64,000 nucleotides of DNA from Actinobacillus porcitonsillarum (GTDB taxonomy: Bacteria > Pseudomonadota > Gammaproteobacteria > Enterobacterales > Pasteurellaceae). The notes below the pieces were generated by a model. That model saw only the letters and a program-made list of their open reading frames with translations, was not told where the DNA came from and did not search any database. A program made the translations under genes and the position numbers. Location: contig NZ_CP029206.1 of the NCBI RefSeq assembly GCF_003101015.1, forward strand, positions 1,375,001 through 1,439,000, in the 5' to 3' direction. Below, one piece after another: positions 1 through 10,557 of the stretch (position 1 is the first letter of the stretch; each line of letters starts with the position of its first letter).

Positions 1-326
1 CGCGTGAATTAGGTATTCGTCACGTTGAAACAGTATGTATCGCAAGTTATGATCACGATTCTCAAGGCGAATTAAATGTATTACATGCTGCTGATGTGGC
101 TAATGGTGGCGAAGGTTTTATCGTGGTAGATGACCTTGTCGATACAGGTAATACGGCACGTGAAATTCGTAGAATGTATCCAAATGCGAAATTTGTGACG
201 GTATTTGCAAAACCGGCGGGTGCGCCATTAGTGGATGATTATGTGATTGATATTCCTCAAGAAACATGGATTGAACAACCATGGGATTTAGGTATCGTCT
301 TTGTTCCACCTATTGCGAAAAGATAA
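1..326 (+). CDS. gpt: Xanthine-guanine phosphoribosyltransferase, 3' part
   Basis: Purine salvage enzyme joining guanine, xanthine or hypoxanthine to PRPP at the inner face of the membrane. The open frame enters from the left edge (first full codon at base 3), so the N-terminus is missing; about 107 residues remain. The PRPP-binding motif [12 protein letters not shown] lies near the middle, and the tail [16 protein letters not shown] is the Gpt C-terminal signature. A hairpin terminator follows at 334, separating it from gmk, another guanine-nucleotide enzyme. Confidence 0.93.
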   Translation, partial: RELGIRHVETVCIASYDHDSQGELNVLHAADVANGGEGFIVVDDLVDTGNTAREIRRMYPNAKFVTVFAKPAGAPLVDDYVIDIPQETWIEQPWDLGIVFVPPIAKR

Positions 327-333
327 TTCAGAG

Positions 334-368
334 AATGGGTAATGAAATGATTTCGTTACCCATTTTTC
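334..368 (+). terminator. Rho-independent terminator after gpt
   Basis: The inverted repeat AATGGGTAA / TTACCCATT is followed by a short T-run, just downstream of the gpt stop and before the gmk ribosome site. Confidence 0.8.
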
Positions 369-399
369 CATTTTATGATGTAAAAAAGGATGGTTTATC

Positions 400-1023
400 G
401 TGAGTTTAGGTAATCTTTATATTCTTTCCGCACCAAGTGGTGCAGGAAAATCTTCGTTAATCAATGCATTATTAGCAGATTTACCTCGTAGTGAAGTTCA
501 GCTTTCTATTTCACATACAACAAGAAATCCTCGTCCGGCAGAAGAAGAGGGCGTTCATTACTATTTTACGAATCATGCTGAATTTGAAGCATTGATTGAA
601 AAAGGACACTTTTTAGAATGGGCGGAAGTTTTTGGTAATTACTATGGGACTTCCTTACCGATGATCGAACGCTCGTTAGAACAGGGCGTTGATGTTTTCT
701 TAGATATTGATTGGCAAGGTGCAAGACAAATTCGTGAAAAAGTGCCGAATGTAAAAACAATCTTTATTTTACCGCCTTCTCGAGAAGAGTTGGAAAGACG
801 CTTAATTGGGCGAGGTCAAGATTCTGCTGAAACAATTGCTAAACGAATGGCAGAAGCGGAGTCTGAAATGAGTCATTACAATGAATTTGATTATGTGATT
901 GTTAATGATGATTTCCAAACTGCTTTAAGTGAACTAAAATCCATTTTAACTGCCGAACGCTTAAAATTAGATGCTCAAGCGATCCGTCATAAACAGTTAA
1001 TCACGAAATTATTAAATCAGTAA
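400..1023 (+). CDS. gmk: Guanylate kinase
   Basis: Converts GMP and ATP to GDP and ADP in the cytoplasm. The 207 residues match the usual length. The P-loop [10 protein letters not shown] is at about residues 10-19, and the GMP-binding region [19 protein letters not shown] follows. The start is GTG, supported by AAGGA at 386-390 with 9 bases of spacing; no ATG fits the N-terminus. The next gene starts 20 bases downstream, so read-through into the outer-membrane protein gene is possible. Confidence 0.96.
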   Translation: MSLGNLYILSAPSGAGKSSLINALLADLPRSEVQLSISHTTRNPRPAEEEGVHYYFTNHAEFEALIEKGHFLEWAEVFGNYYGTSLPMIERSLEQGVDVFLDIDWQGARQIREKVPNVKTIFILPPSREELERRLIGRGQDSAETIAKRMAEAESEMSHYNEFDYVIVNDDFQTALSELKSILTAERLKLDAQAIRHKQLITKLLNQ

Positions 1024-1043
1024 ATTTTAGGAAAGAAAAGCAC

Positions 1044-2429
1044 ATGAAACTTTCAAAAATTGCCTTTAGTGTTGTTTTAGGGCTTGCTGTTTCAGCATGT
1101 TCTTCAACCAATATGAGCCAAGATGGCACAATAGAACAAGCTAAAGAAACTTACCAACAATATGAAGATGTGACAAAACAATTTTCCATCAATGAACAAT
1201 GGTGGAGAGGTTACAACGATGCACAATTAAATGCATTAGTCGATCAAGCGATCCAAAATAACTTAGATCTTGCAAAAAGTGCTATTGCTGTCAATAAAGC
1301 GCTTTACAATGCAAATCTTGTTGGTGCTAATTTAGTGCCGACTTTTAGTGGTTCAGGTTCTACATCGGCCTCAAAAGGTGTAGGTTCTACTTCTAATAAT
1401 GTTTCAACAGGTGTTTCAACGATCAGTAACACAGCAAGTTTCAACTTAAGTTATACCATTGATTTATGGAAACGCTTAGCGGATACGGCAAGTGCAGCGG
1501 AATGGGAACATAAAGCAACCATTGAAGATTTAAAATCAACACGTTTATCATTAATCAACTCTGTGGTTGCAACCTATTATCAAATTGCTTACTACCGTGA
1601 TGCGATTGCTGTAACAGAGAAAACCATTAAGAACTACGAAGAAATTAGCCGAATTTTACGTAATAAATTGGCGGCAGGTGCGATTGATAGTTTAGCGGTT
1701 GAACAAGCGCAACAATCAACTTTAAATGCGCGTAATAGTGTGGTTGCTCTTCGTGCAAATTTGAATACTGCTGAAAAAACAATGCGTAATCTGCTTAATT
1801 TGAAACCAAATCAACCGATTGCAGCACGTTACCCAAGCATTTTAAGTGTGAAATTGCAAGGTGTAGATACGAATGTTCCGGTTTCTGCAATTGCAAACCG
1901 TCCTGATGTGACTGCAAGACTACAACGTTTACAAAGTGCATTTAAAACATTAACTGCAACAGAGAAAAGTTGGTTCCCAACTTTAACTTTAGGTGCATCA
2001 CTTTCAAGTAAAGCCGAAAAGATGGGGGATAATCCAGTAGGCAGTGGTGTATTCTCATTTGACTTACCTTTCCTTGACTGGAATCGTGTACAAAATAATG
2101 TGAAAATTTCAGAAACGGATTATGTGACTGCTCGTATGAATTACGAACAAACCATTACAAGTGCGTTAAACGAAATTGACAACTACTATTATGCGTATAA
2201 GCAATCTCGTAGTAGTTTAGATCTTTTACAACAAACATACGAAAAAGATAAGAAAATTAGTGCATACTATAAAAATCGCTACAATCAAGGGGTTTCAGAA
2301 TTCCGTGAATGGATAAGTGCGATGAATACTGAGCTAAATTCACAACTTTCGATTTTAAATCAAAAATACACAATTTTGACGAATGAGAATTTAGTTTATC
2401 AAGCGATGGCGGGTAAATATAAACGCTAA
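1044..2429 (+). CDS. TolC/NodT-family outer-membrane efflux lipoprotein
   Basis: Outer-membrane channel component of a tripartite pump. The N-terminus MKLSKIAFSVVLGLAVSAC is a lipoprotein signal peptide with lipobox VSAC, so the mature protein should be lipid-anchored at Cys19. Two related helical repeats typical of outer membrane efflux proteins follow, with the motif IANRPDVTARLQRL near residue 285. Length 461 residues is normal. The SD AGGAAAG is at 1029-1035. No periplasmic adaptor or inner-membrane pump gene is adjacent, so its partners lie elsewhere; it could serve several pumps. Substrate unknown. Confidence 0.88.
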   Translation: MKLSKIAFSVVLGLAVSACSSTNMSQDGTIEQAKETYQQYEDVTKQFSINEQWWRGYNDAQLNALVDQAIQNNLDLAKSAIAVNKALYNANLVGANLVPTFSGSGSTSASKGVGSTSNNVSTGVSTISNTASFNLSYTIDLWKRLADTASAAEWEHKATIEDLKSTRLSLINSVVATYYQIAYYRDAIAVTEKTIKNYEEISRILRNKLAAGAIDSLAVEQAQQSTLNARNSVVALRANLNTAEKTMRNLLNLKPNQPIAARYPSILSVKLQGVDTNVPVSAIANRPDVTARLQRLQSAFKTLTATEKSWFPTLTLGASLSSKAEKMGDNPVGSGVFSFDLPFLDWNRVQNNVKISETDYVTARMNYEQTITSALNEIDNYYYAYKQSRSSLDLLQQTYEKDKKISAYYKNRYNQGVSEFREWISAMNTELNSQLSILNQKYTILTNENLVYQAMAGKYKR

Positions 2430-2433
2430 AAAT

Positions 2434-2467
2434 AACCCCATACACATAATGTATGGGGTTTGTTTTA
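2434..2467. terminator. Bidirectional terminator between efflux gene and rnfH
   Basis: A long hairpin, AACCCCATACA / TGTATGGGGTT with a 5-base loop, lies between two convergent genes, with T-runs usable on the plus strand and A-rich sequence giving U-runs on the minus strand. Confidence 0.85.
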
Positions 2468-2764
2468 TCACTTTTCTTTTGCAGCTTGTTCGGCAGCTTT
2501 TTTACGGCGGATTTCTTTAGGATCGGCAAGAAGAGGGCGGTAAATCTCAATACGATCACCATTTTCAACCATATCCGTTAATTTGGCAGGACGGCTAAAA
2601 ACACCAATTTTGTTTTCTCTTAAGTCAATTTCTGTATATTTTTCTAAAATCCCAGATTTTAAAATGACATTTTGTATCGAAGTGCTTTCATCTAATTCGA
2701 TCTTTTTTAGAAAAAAACGATTTGGGTAAGCATAAGCAACTTCCACGATAATTTTTTCTGACAT
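2468..2764 (-). CDS. rnfH: RnfH family ubiquitin-like protein
   Basis: Small ubiquitin-fold protein of the RnfH (UPF0125) family; exact role unknown despite the historic link to the Rnf complex. 98 residues; the family hallmarks FSRPAKLTDMVENGDRIEIYRPL and a basic tail PKEIRRKKAAEQAAKEK are visible. In many gamma-proteobacteria rnfH follows ratA; here the upstream neighbour on the same strand is modC, 49 bases away, and no ratA is seen. Confidence 0.9.
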   Translation of the reverse strand: MSEKIIVEVAYAYPNRFFLKKIELDESTSIQNVILKSGILEKYTEIDLRENKIGVFSRPAKLTDMVENGDRIEIYRPLLADPKEIRRKKAAEQAAKEK

Positions 2765-2813
2765 ACATTCCTCTTACGATTAAGCGATCTTATTTTACGT
2801 GAGTTTTACAAGG

Positions 2814-3863
2814 TTATAAAGAAACGCTTTTAATTTGAAGATAGACTTCTAATCCTGTTCTAATGGCAAGCTCATCAAAAGCCCAAGTACTAATGGTTGC
2901 CCAAATGATTTGCCCTTCAACATCAACAGCAACCTGTACTTGCTGGGTGTTATCTTCCCAGGCGGAAACTTTGCCTTTTAAAATATTGCGAATAGAGCTG
3001 TATTGTGGCGGTGTTAATGTAATAGAGACATCAGTACTGTTGATCGTAAGGCGAATCTTCTGATCAAATTGGTGGCGAGCAAGTTGATTAACCCATAATG
3101 ATTGCCCGTTTAAGTCCAATTCAAGCATATGGTAAGTGGTTTGGATCGATTTTATCGGCAATTCTAATAAACTGAGTCGATATTGCTCAGGAAGCCACTG
3201 TGCAAATGCAGGGTGTTGCCAAACATTTTTCACTTGATCAAAAACGACAACTTTCCCTTGTTCGATAAGAATGAGATGATCTGCTAAGCGAATGATCTCA
3301 TCTAAGCTATGTGTCACATATAAAATCGGAATGTCGAGTTTATTAGAAAGTTGATCTAAGTAATCCAGTAATTCTTGTTTACGAGGGCGGTCTAAGGCTG
3401 AAAGAGGTTCATCCATTAACAATAATTCGGGGTTACTCAATAACGCTCGACCAATCGCCACTCGTTGCTTCTCACCGCCGGATAAGCTGATAGGGAAGCG
3501 GTCAAGTAAAGCCCCAATGCCTAAGAGCTCAACAATTTGCGAAAAATAGTGAGGATCAAACCGCTTGCAGCCGTATTTCAGGTTTTTTTCTACGGAATAG
3601 TGTGGAAATAAACGTGGTTCTTGGAAGACATAGCCGATGTTCCGTTTTTCAGGCGGTAGATTTGTTTTACCATCAAATAAAGTACGTTGATTTAACGAAA
3701 TCAACCCTTTTTGCGGCGTAGAAAGTCCGGCAACTAAATTGATAAGACTTGATTTCCCCGCACCGGAACGACCAAAAATAGCGGTAACACCTTGAGTTGG
3801 GATGTTTAAATCCAACTGAAGTTGTAAATGTCCAAGTTGTTGGCTTGCATTGAGTTTAAGCAT
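2814..3863 (-). CDS. modC: Molybdate ABC transporter ATP-binding protein ModC
   Basis: ATPase that drives molybdate import through ModB. 349 residues, the usual length. Walker A GRSGAGKSS is at residues 31-39, the ABC signature LSGGEKQRV near residue 130, Walker B LLLMDEP just after it, and a C-terminal TOBE/MOP-type domain that in this family binds oxyanions (roughly residues 275-349). The gene stands alone: modA and modB lie near 27.6-29.1 kb on the same strand. No ModE-type palindrome was recognised upstream. Other oxyanion ABC ATPases (CysA, PotA) are alternatives, but the MOP tail and end-to-end similarity favour ModC. Confidence 0.9.
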   Translation of the reverse strand: MLKLNASQQLGHLQLQLDLNIPTQGVTAIFGRSGAGKSSLINLVAGLSTPQKGLISLNQRTLFDGKTNLPPEKRNIGYVFQEPRLFPHYSVEKNLKYGCKRFDPHYFSQIVELLGIGALLDRFPISLSGGEKQRVAIGRALLSNPELLLMDEPLSALDRPRKQELLDYLDQLSNKLDIPILYVTHSLDEIIRLADHLILIEQGKVVVFDQVKNVWQHPAFAQWLPEQYRLSLLELPIKSIQTTYHMLELDLNGQSLWVNQLARHQFDQKIRLTINSTDVSITLTPPQYSSIRNILKGKVSAWEDNTQQVQVAVDVEGQIIWATISTWAFDELAIRTGLEVYLQIKSVSL

Positions 3864-3949
3864 ATGAAATCTTGAGCAAAAAGTGGATAAAACATTATAA
3901 TGCGTTTTTCACTAAAATAGACGATAAAAAGTAATAAAGAAGGAATAAA

Positions 3950-4711
3950 ATGGCTAGAGTAGATAATTATGAACAACGTTTTGGCGGCATTGGTCGCCTT
4001 TATACACCTGAAGGATTAGCGATATTACGTCGTTCTCATATTTGTGTTATTGGTATTGGTGGCGTGGGGTCGTGGGCGGTAGAAGCGCTTGCTCGTTCCG
4101 GAATTGGTAAAATTACTATGATTGATATGGATGATATTTGTGTAACCAATATCAATCGCCAAATTCATGCAATGAGCGGAACGGTCGCACAGCTAAAAAC
4201 GGAAGCGATGAAGGAACGTATAGAGAAGATCAATCCGGAATGCCAAGTTGAAATTATTGATGATTTTATTACACCAGAAAATATTCCTGAATATTTGAAT
4301 CGAGGCTATGACTATGTGATTGATGCCATTGATTCGGTAAGAACGAAAGCTGCTTTAATTGCTTATTGTAAACGTCATAAAATTAAACTGATTACCACTG
4401 GTGGAGCAGGGGGGCAGACTGATCCAACACAGATTCAAATTACCGATTTAAGCAAGACAATTCAAGATCCTCTAGCTTCAAAAGTTCGCTCGCTATTACG
4501 TAAAGAGTATAACTTTAGCCAAAATCCGAAGCGTAAATTTGGTGTTGATTGTGTTTTTTCAACACAGCCGCTGATTTTCCCCAAAATGGGAGAAGGATGT
4601 GAGATTTCTGCAACGATGAATTGTGCTAATGGATTTGGTGCGGTAACGATGGTAACCGCAACTTTTGGCTTTTTTGCAGTAAGCCGAGTGATTGATAAAC
4701 TGTTGAAATAG
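3950..4711 (+). CDS. tcdA: tRNA threonylcarbamoyladenosine dehydratase
   Basis: E1-like enzyme (also CsdL/YgdL) that uses ATP to cyclise t6A37 to ct6A in ANN-decoding tRNAs. 253 residues. The ThiF/MoeB fold signature GIGGVGSWAVEALARSGIG is at about residues 35-53, with the acidic DMDDICVTNINRQ segment next. SD AAGGA lies 5-9 bases before the ATG. In E. coli it sits with csdA-csdE; those are not adjacent here. Confidence 0.94.
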   Translation: MARVDNYEQRFGGIGRLYTPEGLAILRRSHICVIGIGGVGSWAVEALARSGIGKITMIDMDDICVTNINRQIHAMSGTVAQLKTEAMKERIEKINPECQVEIIDDFITPENIPEYLNRGYDYVIDAIDSVRTKAALIAYCKRHKIKLITTGGAGGQTDPTQIQITDLSKTIQDPLASKVRSLLRKEYNFSQNPKRKFGVDCVFSTQPLIFPKMGEGCEISATMNCANGFGAVTMVTATFGFFAVSRVIDKLLK

Positions 4712-4815
4712 TATATTTTTAATGTCATTCTAGTAGTTAGGTATTCCCTAGAAGCCGTTGATCTTTTAAGCGCATCAGCATACAATGCCCAAAATAAACC
4801 GTGGAGGGGATAACG

Positions 4816-5004
4816 ATGTTACTAAAAGAAAAAGGGTATGATGAATTCTTAGCAGAGCAAATTAACCGAGGGAATGAAGATATTAAAGCTGGGCGAGTTA
4901 TTACATTAGAAGAGGCTAAAACTCGTTGGCAACGCACTATTGAGAAAAAAGCATTAGAGCTTGCAGAAATTGAAGAAAATCAGCATGGAGCTATTTATGG
5001 CTAA
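4816..5004 (+). CDS. Small antitoxin of a type II toxin-antitoxin pair (probable)
   Basis: A 62-residue hydrophilic protein. ATG 4816 is chosen because GGAGGGG lies at 4803-4809; an upstream GTG at 4801 overlaps that SD and is unlikely. The C-terminal half is a charged helix (EEAKTRWQRTIEKKALELAEIEE) typical of antitoxins that wrap their toxin. Its end overlaps the toxin gene by 8 bases (ATGGCTAA). The fold family is not certain; position, size and the ParE-like partner support the call. Such proteins usually repress their own promoter. Confidence 0.72.
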   Translation: MLLKEKGYDEFLAEQINRGNEDIKAGRVITLEEAKTRWQRTIEKKALELAEIEENQHGAIYG

Positions 5005-5287
5005 GTTGCTGCTTTCTCAACTTGCAGTAGAAAATATCGATGAAATTTTAAATAATGTTTATGAATTTACTGGCTTTCCCTCATCTGCACAAAATTTGTT
5101 AAATGAATTTAATAAAACATTGGACTTAATCGCCTTTATGCCAAATGCAATCGGGCGATTAAGAGAAGATGGCGATCGTGAAGCCTTTTGTCGAGCTTAT
5201 CGTATTGTGTATAGACAAACGGGGCAAGATGAAATCACGGTTGTAACTATTATTCACTCTCGCCGTTTATATCCACGCCCATACTAA
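4997..5287 (+). CDS. RelE/ParE-family toxin
   Basis: A 96-residue basic protein. ATG 4997 is preferred over upstream in-frame ATGs at 4961 and 4985 because GGAG at 4987-4990 sits 6 bases before it. The C-terminal part FCRAYRIVYRQ...ITVVTIIHSRRLYP matches the ParE/RelE core (Y-R-I-V-Y...H-x-R-R). ParE-type members act on gyrase and RelE-type on ribosome-bound mRNA; sequence alone does not decide. Translationally coupled to the antitoxin. A terminator follows at 5299. Confidence 0.82.
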   Translation: MAKLLLSQLAVENIDEILNNVYEFTGFPSSAQNLLNEFNKTLDLIAFMPNAIGRLREDGDREAFCRAYRIVYRQTGQDEITVVTIIHSRRLYPRPY

Positions 5288-5298
5288 CCTATTCTTGC

Positions 5299-5319
5299 AA
5301 GCCGTTTATACGGCTTTTT
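5299..5319 (+). terminator. Terminator of the toxin-antitoxin operon
   Basis: The hairpin AAGCCG-tttata-CGGCTT is followed by TTTTT, directly downstream of the toxin stop. The remaining bases to 5464 are AT-rich with no gene seen. Confidence 0.75.
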
Positions 5320-5464
5320 GTTAAAAGCTTCTGTACATTTCCAATCACTACTTAATCTTTATTAAATAACAATTAAGACATTCGAACACATTAAATAAAT
5401 AATCGCTAATAAAGAAGAGTGAGATAGTTGCTTTACTATCGTATTAAAAATAGAGTTGAAGGGG

Positions 5465-5511
5465 TAAAAATATAAAGGGCTGTTTAATTGCTTAACAGCC
5501 ATTAAACAGCC
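5465..5511 (-). terminator. Terminator of adhE
   Basis: GGCTGTTTAAT / ATTAAACAGCC inverted repeat, reading on the minus strand into a U-rich stretch, just past the adhE stop. Confidence 0.75.
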
Positions 5512-5564
5512 ACTTTAATTATTTATAAGATATCTCGCCTTATAACCTATTGAAAAATAATGAA

Positions 5565-8180
5565 TTATTTTCCGTAAAATGCTTTAGTCATAATTTCTTC
5601 CATGTCTTCAACCATTGCAAGGCGAGGGTTCGCTGGAGTACATTGGTCTTCAAAGGCATTTAATGCTAATTCACGGCGAGCTGCTAAGAAGGCTTGTTCA
5701 TCAATACCTTGTTCTTGAAGAGACATTTTCACGCCACAACGTACAGCTAAATCGTGAACAGCTTTGGCATAAGATTCCACGCCTTCCTCAGGGGTTGATG
5801 CTGGTAAACCTAACATTCTTGCAATATCTTGGAAGCGTTGATCCGCAACATAGTTTGTATATTTCGGCCAAGTTGCCACTTTAGTTGGGCGAGTACCGTT
5901 GTAACGAATAACATGCGGTAACAAGATAGCATTGGTGCGACCATGAATTGTATGGAATTTACCCCCAATTTTGTGTGCCATTGAGTGACAGATACCCAAG
6001 AATGCGTTAGCAAATGCCATACCCGCCATTGTTGATGCGTTATGCATTTTTTCGCGTGCATCTTCATCAAATTCTTTAACCGATTTTTCAAGGTTTTCAA
6101 AGACTAATTTAATCGCTTGTAGCGCTAAACCGTCAGTAAAGTCATTAGCAAGGATTGATGTATAAGCCTCTGTTGCGTGTGTTAATACGTCCAATCCGGT
6201 ATCAGCAGCTACATGAGATGGTACAGACATCACTAATGCCGGATCGACAATCGCAACTGTCGGGGTTAATGAGTAGTCTGCTAATGGATATTTGATATCG
6301 CCATCAGTAATAACCGCAAATGGTGTGACTTCTGAACCTGTACCTGATGTTGTTGGAATTCCTACGAATTTCGCTTTACGGCCTAATTGTGGGAATTTAA
6401 ATGCACGTTTACGGATATCCATGAATTTTTGGACTAAATCACGGAAGTCCACTTCAGGTTGCTCATAGAATAACCACATAATTTTAGCCGCATCCATTGG
6501 AGAGCCTCCACCTAATGCGATAATAGTATCTGGTTGGAAGCTACGCATTAACTCCGTACCACGTTGTACTGTTTGTAAACTTGGGTTTGGTTCTACATCG
6601 GTAAATAGTTGAATCATCACTTTATTACGGCGTTGGCGTAATTGTTCAGTAATACGATCAACAAAACCAAGATCAACCATTGAACGGTCTGTTACGATCA
6701 TTACTTTCTCAACATCATGCATTGATTTGAGGTATTGAATGGAATCACGCTCAAAGTAGATTTTTGATGGAACTTTAAACCATTGCATATTATTTCTCCG
6801 TCTGCCCACACGTTTGATATTTAACAAGTTTACTGCGCTTACGTTATTACTCACTGAGTTTTTACCGTAAGAGCCACAGCCTAATGTTAATGAAGGGAGG
6901 AAGGAGTTATAAACATCGCCGATACCACCAAAGGTTGATGGCGAGTTCCAAATAACACGAATTGCTTTTACTCTTTCGCCAAATGTTTTCGCTAATTCAG
7001 CATTTTGGGTATGAATTGCTGCAGAGTGTCCTAAACCGTGGAAATTAACCATCGCTTCAGAAAGTTCTAAACCGTGTTCAGTTGAATTTGATTTTAATAA
7101 AGCTAATACCGGAGAAAGTTTTTCACGGGTAAGCGGCTCACCTTCGCCAACAAAGGCACATTCCGCTAAAAGAATGTTTGTTTTGGCAGGTACGCTAAAG
7201 CCAGCTTGTTCTGCAATCCATGCAGCAGGTTTACCTACAACAGCCGCATTGAGTTTTGCACCTGAGCAGTTTTGGTCGTTTGCTTTGTCCACACCAAAGA
7301 TGAATTTTTCAAGTAATGCTTTCTCTTTTTTGTTGACTAAATAAACGCCATAAGATTGCATTTCTTTAATAAAGTCAGCATAAATTTCTTTATCAACAAT
7401 CGCCGCTTGTTCTGAAGCACAAATCATACCGTTATCGAAAGATTTTGACATCACAATGTCATATACAGCTTGTTTTAATTTGGCTGTTTTTTCAACATAA
7501 GCCGGTACGTTACCGGCACCTACGCCTAAAGCCGGTTTACCACAAGAGTATGCAGCTTCCACCATAGCATTACCACCTGTAGCAAGAATGGTTGCAATAC
7601 CAGGGTGCTTCATAAGAAGGGATGTGCCTTCCATTGACGGTGTTTTAATCCATTGGATACAGTTTTCCGGCGCACCGGCTGCCACGGCTGCATCGTAAAC
7701 GACTTGAGCTGCATGGGCAGAAGATTGTTGCGCAGAAGGGTGGAAAGCAAAAACGATTGGGTTACGGGTTTTAAGTGCGATTAACGCTTTGAAAATGGTT
7801 GTAGAAGTAGGGTTTGTTGTTGGGGTAATACCACAGACAACACCAACAGGATCGGCGATTTCTGTAATACCGGTTACATCATCTTCACTAATTACACCAG
7901 CGGTTTTTAAATGTCGCATATTATTTACAACATATTCGCAAGCAAACAAGTTTTTGGTTGCTTTGTCTTCAAAGACACCACGTCCGGTCTCTTCATAAGC
8001 ATGCATTGCTAAAATGCCATGTTTATCAAGTGCTGCGACAGAGGCTTTTGCCACAATGTAATCGACTTGTTCTTGGTTTAAATGACGGAACTCATCGAGT
8101 GCTTTTAAGCCTTTTTCGACAAGATCATTCACTTCAACTTGAGCATCATAAGGTTGAGCAGTTTGAGTTGCTTTAGCCAT
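5565..8180 (-). CDS. adhE: Bifunctional acetaldehyde-CoA/alcohol dehydrogenase
   Basis: Reduces acetyl-CoA to acetaldehyde and then ethanol with NADH, a main anaerobic fermentation route; in relatives it forms spirosomes. 871 residues. The N-terminal aldehyde dehydrogenase half (to about 440) has the catalytic Cys in [10 protein letters not shown] near residue 250. A linker ([20 protein letters not shown]) joins the iron-dependent alcohol dehydrogenase half, with [21 protein letters not shown] and the metal-site histidines in [27 protein letters not shown] precedes the ATG. A candidate FNR box lies 107 bases upstream, fitting induction without oxygen. Confidence 0.97.
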   Translation of the reverse strand: MAKATQTAQPYDAQVEVNDLVEKGLKALDEFRHLNQEQVDYIVAKASVAALDKHGILAMHAYEETGRGVFEDKATKNLFACEYVVNNMRHLKTAGVISEDDVTGITEIADPVGVVCGITPTTNPTSTTIFKALIALKTRNPIVFAFHPSAQQSSAHAAQVVYDAAVAAGAPENCIQWIKTPSMEGTSLLMKHPGIATILATGGNAMVEAAYSCGKPALGVGAGNVPAYVEKTAKLKQAVYDIVMSKSFDNGMICASEQAAIVDKEIYADFIKEMQSYGVYLVNKKEKALLEKFIFGVDKANDQNCSGAKLNAAVVGKPAAWIAEQAGFSVPAKTNILLAECAFVGEGEPLTREKLSPVLALLKSNSTEHGLELSEAMVNFHGLGHSAAIHTQNAELAKTFGERVKAIRVIWNSPSTFGGIGDVYNSFLPSLTLGCGSYGKNSVSNNVSAVNLLNIKRVGRRRNNMQWFKVPSKIYFERDSIQYLKSMHDVEKVMIVTDRSMVDLGFVDRITEQLRQRRNKVMIQLFTDVEPNPSLQTVQRGTELMRSFQPDTIIALGGGSPMDAAKIMWLFYEQPEVDFRDLVQKFMDIRKRAFKFPQLGRKAKFVGIPTTSGTGSEVTPFAVITDGDIKYPLADYSLTPTVAIVDPALVMSVPSHVAADTGLDVLTHATEAYTSILANDFTDGLALQAIKLVFENLEKSVKEFDEDAREKMHNASTMAGMAFANAFLGICHSMAHKIGGKFHTIHGRTNAILLPHVIRYNGTRPTKVATWPKYTNYVADQRFQDIARMLGLPASTPEEGVESYAKAVHDLAVRCGVKMSLQEQGIDEQAFLAARRELALNAFEDQCTPANPRLAMVEDMEEIMTKAFYGK

Positions 8181-8286
8181 AGTTTAGTTCCTCTAAAAAT
8201 TAAAATTTTGAAATTTTTTAACTGCTGAAATTATTGATCAAATTAAGTCCTTTTTCTCTATTTTTTGTACTTCTTTAGAGTTAAAT

Positions 8287-8300
8287 TTGATTTACATCAA
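8287..8300. promoter_or_regulatory. FNR-type operator in the adhE/metG intergenic region
   Basis: The sequence TTGATTTACATCAA is an exact match to the FNR consensus TTGAT-N4-ATCAA. It lies 107 bases upstream of the adhE start and 179 bases before metG. The 298-base gap also carries AT-rich promoter sequence and an uptake-like core (AAGCGGTCAAATTT) near 8427. The likely target is adhE, as an anaerobic gene. Confidence 0.75.
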
Positions 8301-8478
8301 ATATATTTTGTGTAGCGTATATGCGATAAAAATAATGATACAAGTTATTTACAAGGATTTAACTTTTAAGGCAAAAATAGATAAATAGAGGGTAACTAGA
8401 AAAAATCCTGTGGTTGAGCTACAATAAGCGGTCAAATTTCTGTCAAGTTTTACTTTTAACGTTTTAGAGAGAAGAATA

Positions 8479-10542
8479 ATGTCGAATACAAGAAAAATGC
8501 TGGTTACTTGTGCGTTACCTTATGCGAACGGCGCAATTCATTTAGGGCATATGCTTGAGCATATTCAAGCGGATATTTGGGTTCGTTTTCAGCGTATGCG
8601 TGGTCACGAAGTTCATTTTGTCTGTGCAGATGATGCGCACGGCACGCCAATTATGCTCAATGCTGCTAAGCAAGGTATTACACCGGAGCAACTGATTGAA
8701 AAAGCTAAAACGGATCACGTGGCAGATTTTAAAGGATTTAACATTAGCTTCGATAACTATCACTCAACACATAGTGACGAAAACCGTGAATTAACTACGG
8801 CGATGTACAAAAAATTAAAAGAGAATGGGTTTATTAAAAGTCGTGTTATTTCTCAATTATTCGATCCTGAAAAACAGATGTTTTTACCGGATCGTTTTGT
8901 AAAAGGGACTTGCCCAAAATGTAAAGCAGAAGATCAGTACGGCGATAACTGCGAAGTTTGTGCATCAACTTACAGCCCGATGGATTTAATTAACCCTCGT
9001 TCAGTGGTTTCTGGTGCAACGCCAATTGTTAAAGAATCAGAGCATTTCTTTTTTGATTTACCGGCTTTTGAAGAGATGTTAAAAGCGTGGACTCGTTCAG
9101 GCTCATTACAATCTGAAATAGCTAATAAAATGCAAGAGTGGTTTGAGAGCGGTTTACAGCAATGGGATATTAGCCGTGATGCGCCTTATTTTGGCTTTCC
9201 AATTCCGGATGCAGAAAATAAATTCTTCTATGTATGGTTAGATGCGCCAATCGGCTATATGGCATCATTTAAAAATCTTTGTGATCGTACAGGGTTAGAT
9301 TACCAATCTTTCTGGCAAAAAGACTCAACAGCCGAGTTATATCATTTTATTGGTAAGGATATTGTTTACTTCCATAGTTTATTCTGGCCAGCGATGTTAG
9401 AAGGTTGTGAGCAACGTAAACCAACGAATATTTTTGCTCACGGCTATGTGACGGTTGATGGGGTAAAAATGTCAAAATCACGTGGGACATTTATTCAAGC
9501 CAGCACCTATTTAAAACATATTGATCCAGAATGTTTGCGTTATTACTATGCGGCGAAATTAAATGAGCGCATTGAAGATTTGGATTTAAGCCTCACCGAT
9601 TTTATTCAACGTGTGAATAGCGATATTGTGAATAAACTCGTAAATTTAGCTTCACGTAATGCTGGTTTTATTGCAAAACGTTTTGAAGGTAAATTAGCCA
9701 CTTCGTTAGATGATCAAGCACTATTTGCAGAATTTGTTGCGCAATCAGAGCAGATCGCAGCACATTACGAAGCTCGTGAATTTAATAAAGCTATCCGCGT
9801 CATTATGGATTTATGCGATAAAGCCAATAAATACATTGATGACAAAGCACCTTGGGTTATTGCCAAAGAAGAAGGTAAAGAAGCTGAACTTCAAGCCGTT
9901 TGCTCAATGGGAATTGAATTATTCCGTATCTTAATGAGCTATTTAAAACCGGTATTACCGCAATTAGCAGAACGAGCAGAAGCCTTTTTACAAAGTGAGC
10001 TACGTTGGGATAACATTGCTCAACCATTATTAGGGCATAGCGTTGCGCCATTTAAGTCACTGTTTACTCGTTTAGAGCAAAAACAGATTGATGCGGTGAT
10101 TGAAGAAACAAAAGCATTGTTTGCAGAAGCAAGCAAAGTAGAAGAGAAAACAAAACAAGCGGTGAAAAAAGTGGAAAACATTGCAAATAATGGCGAAATT
10201 GAGCCGATTTTACCTGAAATTACCATCGATGACTTTGCGAAATTAGATTTACGTGTCGCAAAAGTCATTAGCTGTGAAGCTGTACCGGAATCAAATAAAT
10301 TATTGAAATTCCAACTCGACTTAGGCGATCATCAACGTCAAGTTTTTTCAGGTATTAAAGCAGCTTATAACAATCCGGAAGAACTTAACGGTCGCTTTGT
10401 GATTATGGTTGCCAACCTTGCGCCACGTAAGATGAAATTTGGTCTTTCTGAAGGTATGATTCTTTCAGCAGGTACCGGAGGTTCGGATTTATTCTTACTT
10501 TCAGGCGATGAAGGTATCCGAGCTGGTATGCAAGTGAAATAA
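8479..10542 (+). CDS. metG: Methionyl-tRNA synthetase
   Basis: Charges tRNA-Met. 687 residues. Class I signature AIHLGHM near residues 19-25, KMSKS near residue 330, zinc knuckle CPKC...CEVC around residues 143-160, and a C-terminal tRNA-binding (EMAP/Trbp111-like) domain from about 585, as in E. coli MetG dimers. SD AGAGAGAAG precedes the ATG. ndk follows after 15 bases, suggesting co-transcription. Confidence 0.98.
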   Translation: MSNTRKMLVTCALPYANGAIHLGHMLEHIQADIWVRFQRMRGHEVHFVCADDAHGTPIMLNAAKQGITPEQLIEKAKTDHVADFKGFNISFDNYHSTHSDENRELTTAMYKKLKENGFIKSRVISQLFDPEKQMFLPDRFVKGTCPKCKAEDQYGDNCEVCASTYSPMDLINPRSVVSGATPIVKESEHFFFDLPAFEEMLKAWTRSGSLQSEIANKMQEWFESGLQQWDISRDAPYFGFPIPDAENKFFYVWLDAPIGYMASFKNLCDRTGLDYQSFWQKDSTAELYHFIGKDIVYFHSLFWPAMLEGCEQRKPTNIFAHGYVTVDGVKMSKSRGTFIQASTYLKHIDPECLRYYYAAKLNERIEDLDLSLTDFIQRVNSDIVNKLVNLASRNAGFIAKRFEGKLATSLDDQALFAEFVAQSEQIAAHYEAREFNKAIRVIMDLCDKANKYIDDKAPWVIAKEEGKEAELQAVCSMGIELFRILMSYLKPVLPQLAERAEAFLQSELRWDNIAQPLLGHSVAPFKSLFTRLEQKQIDAVIEETKALFAEASKVEEKTKQAVKKVENIANNGEIEPILPEITIDDFAKLDLRVAKVISCEAVPESNKLLKFQLDLGDHQRQVFSGIKAAYNNPEELNGRFVIMVANLAPRKMKFGLSEGMILSAGTGGSDLFLLSGDEGIRAGMQVK

Positions 10543-10557
10543 TGTGAGGAAAGCGTT

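Noticed and set aside
2257..2568. A 103-codon minus-strand frame across the efflux-gene end
   Set aside because: It runs through the convergent terminator and overlaps rnfH in another frame.
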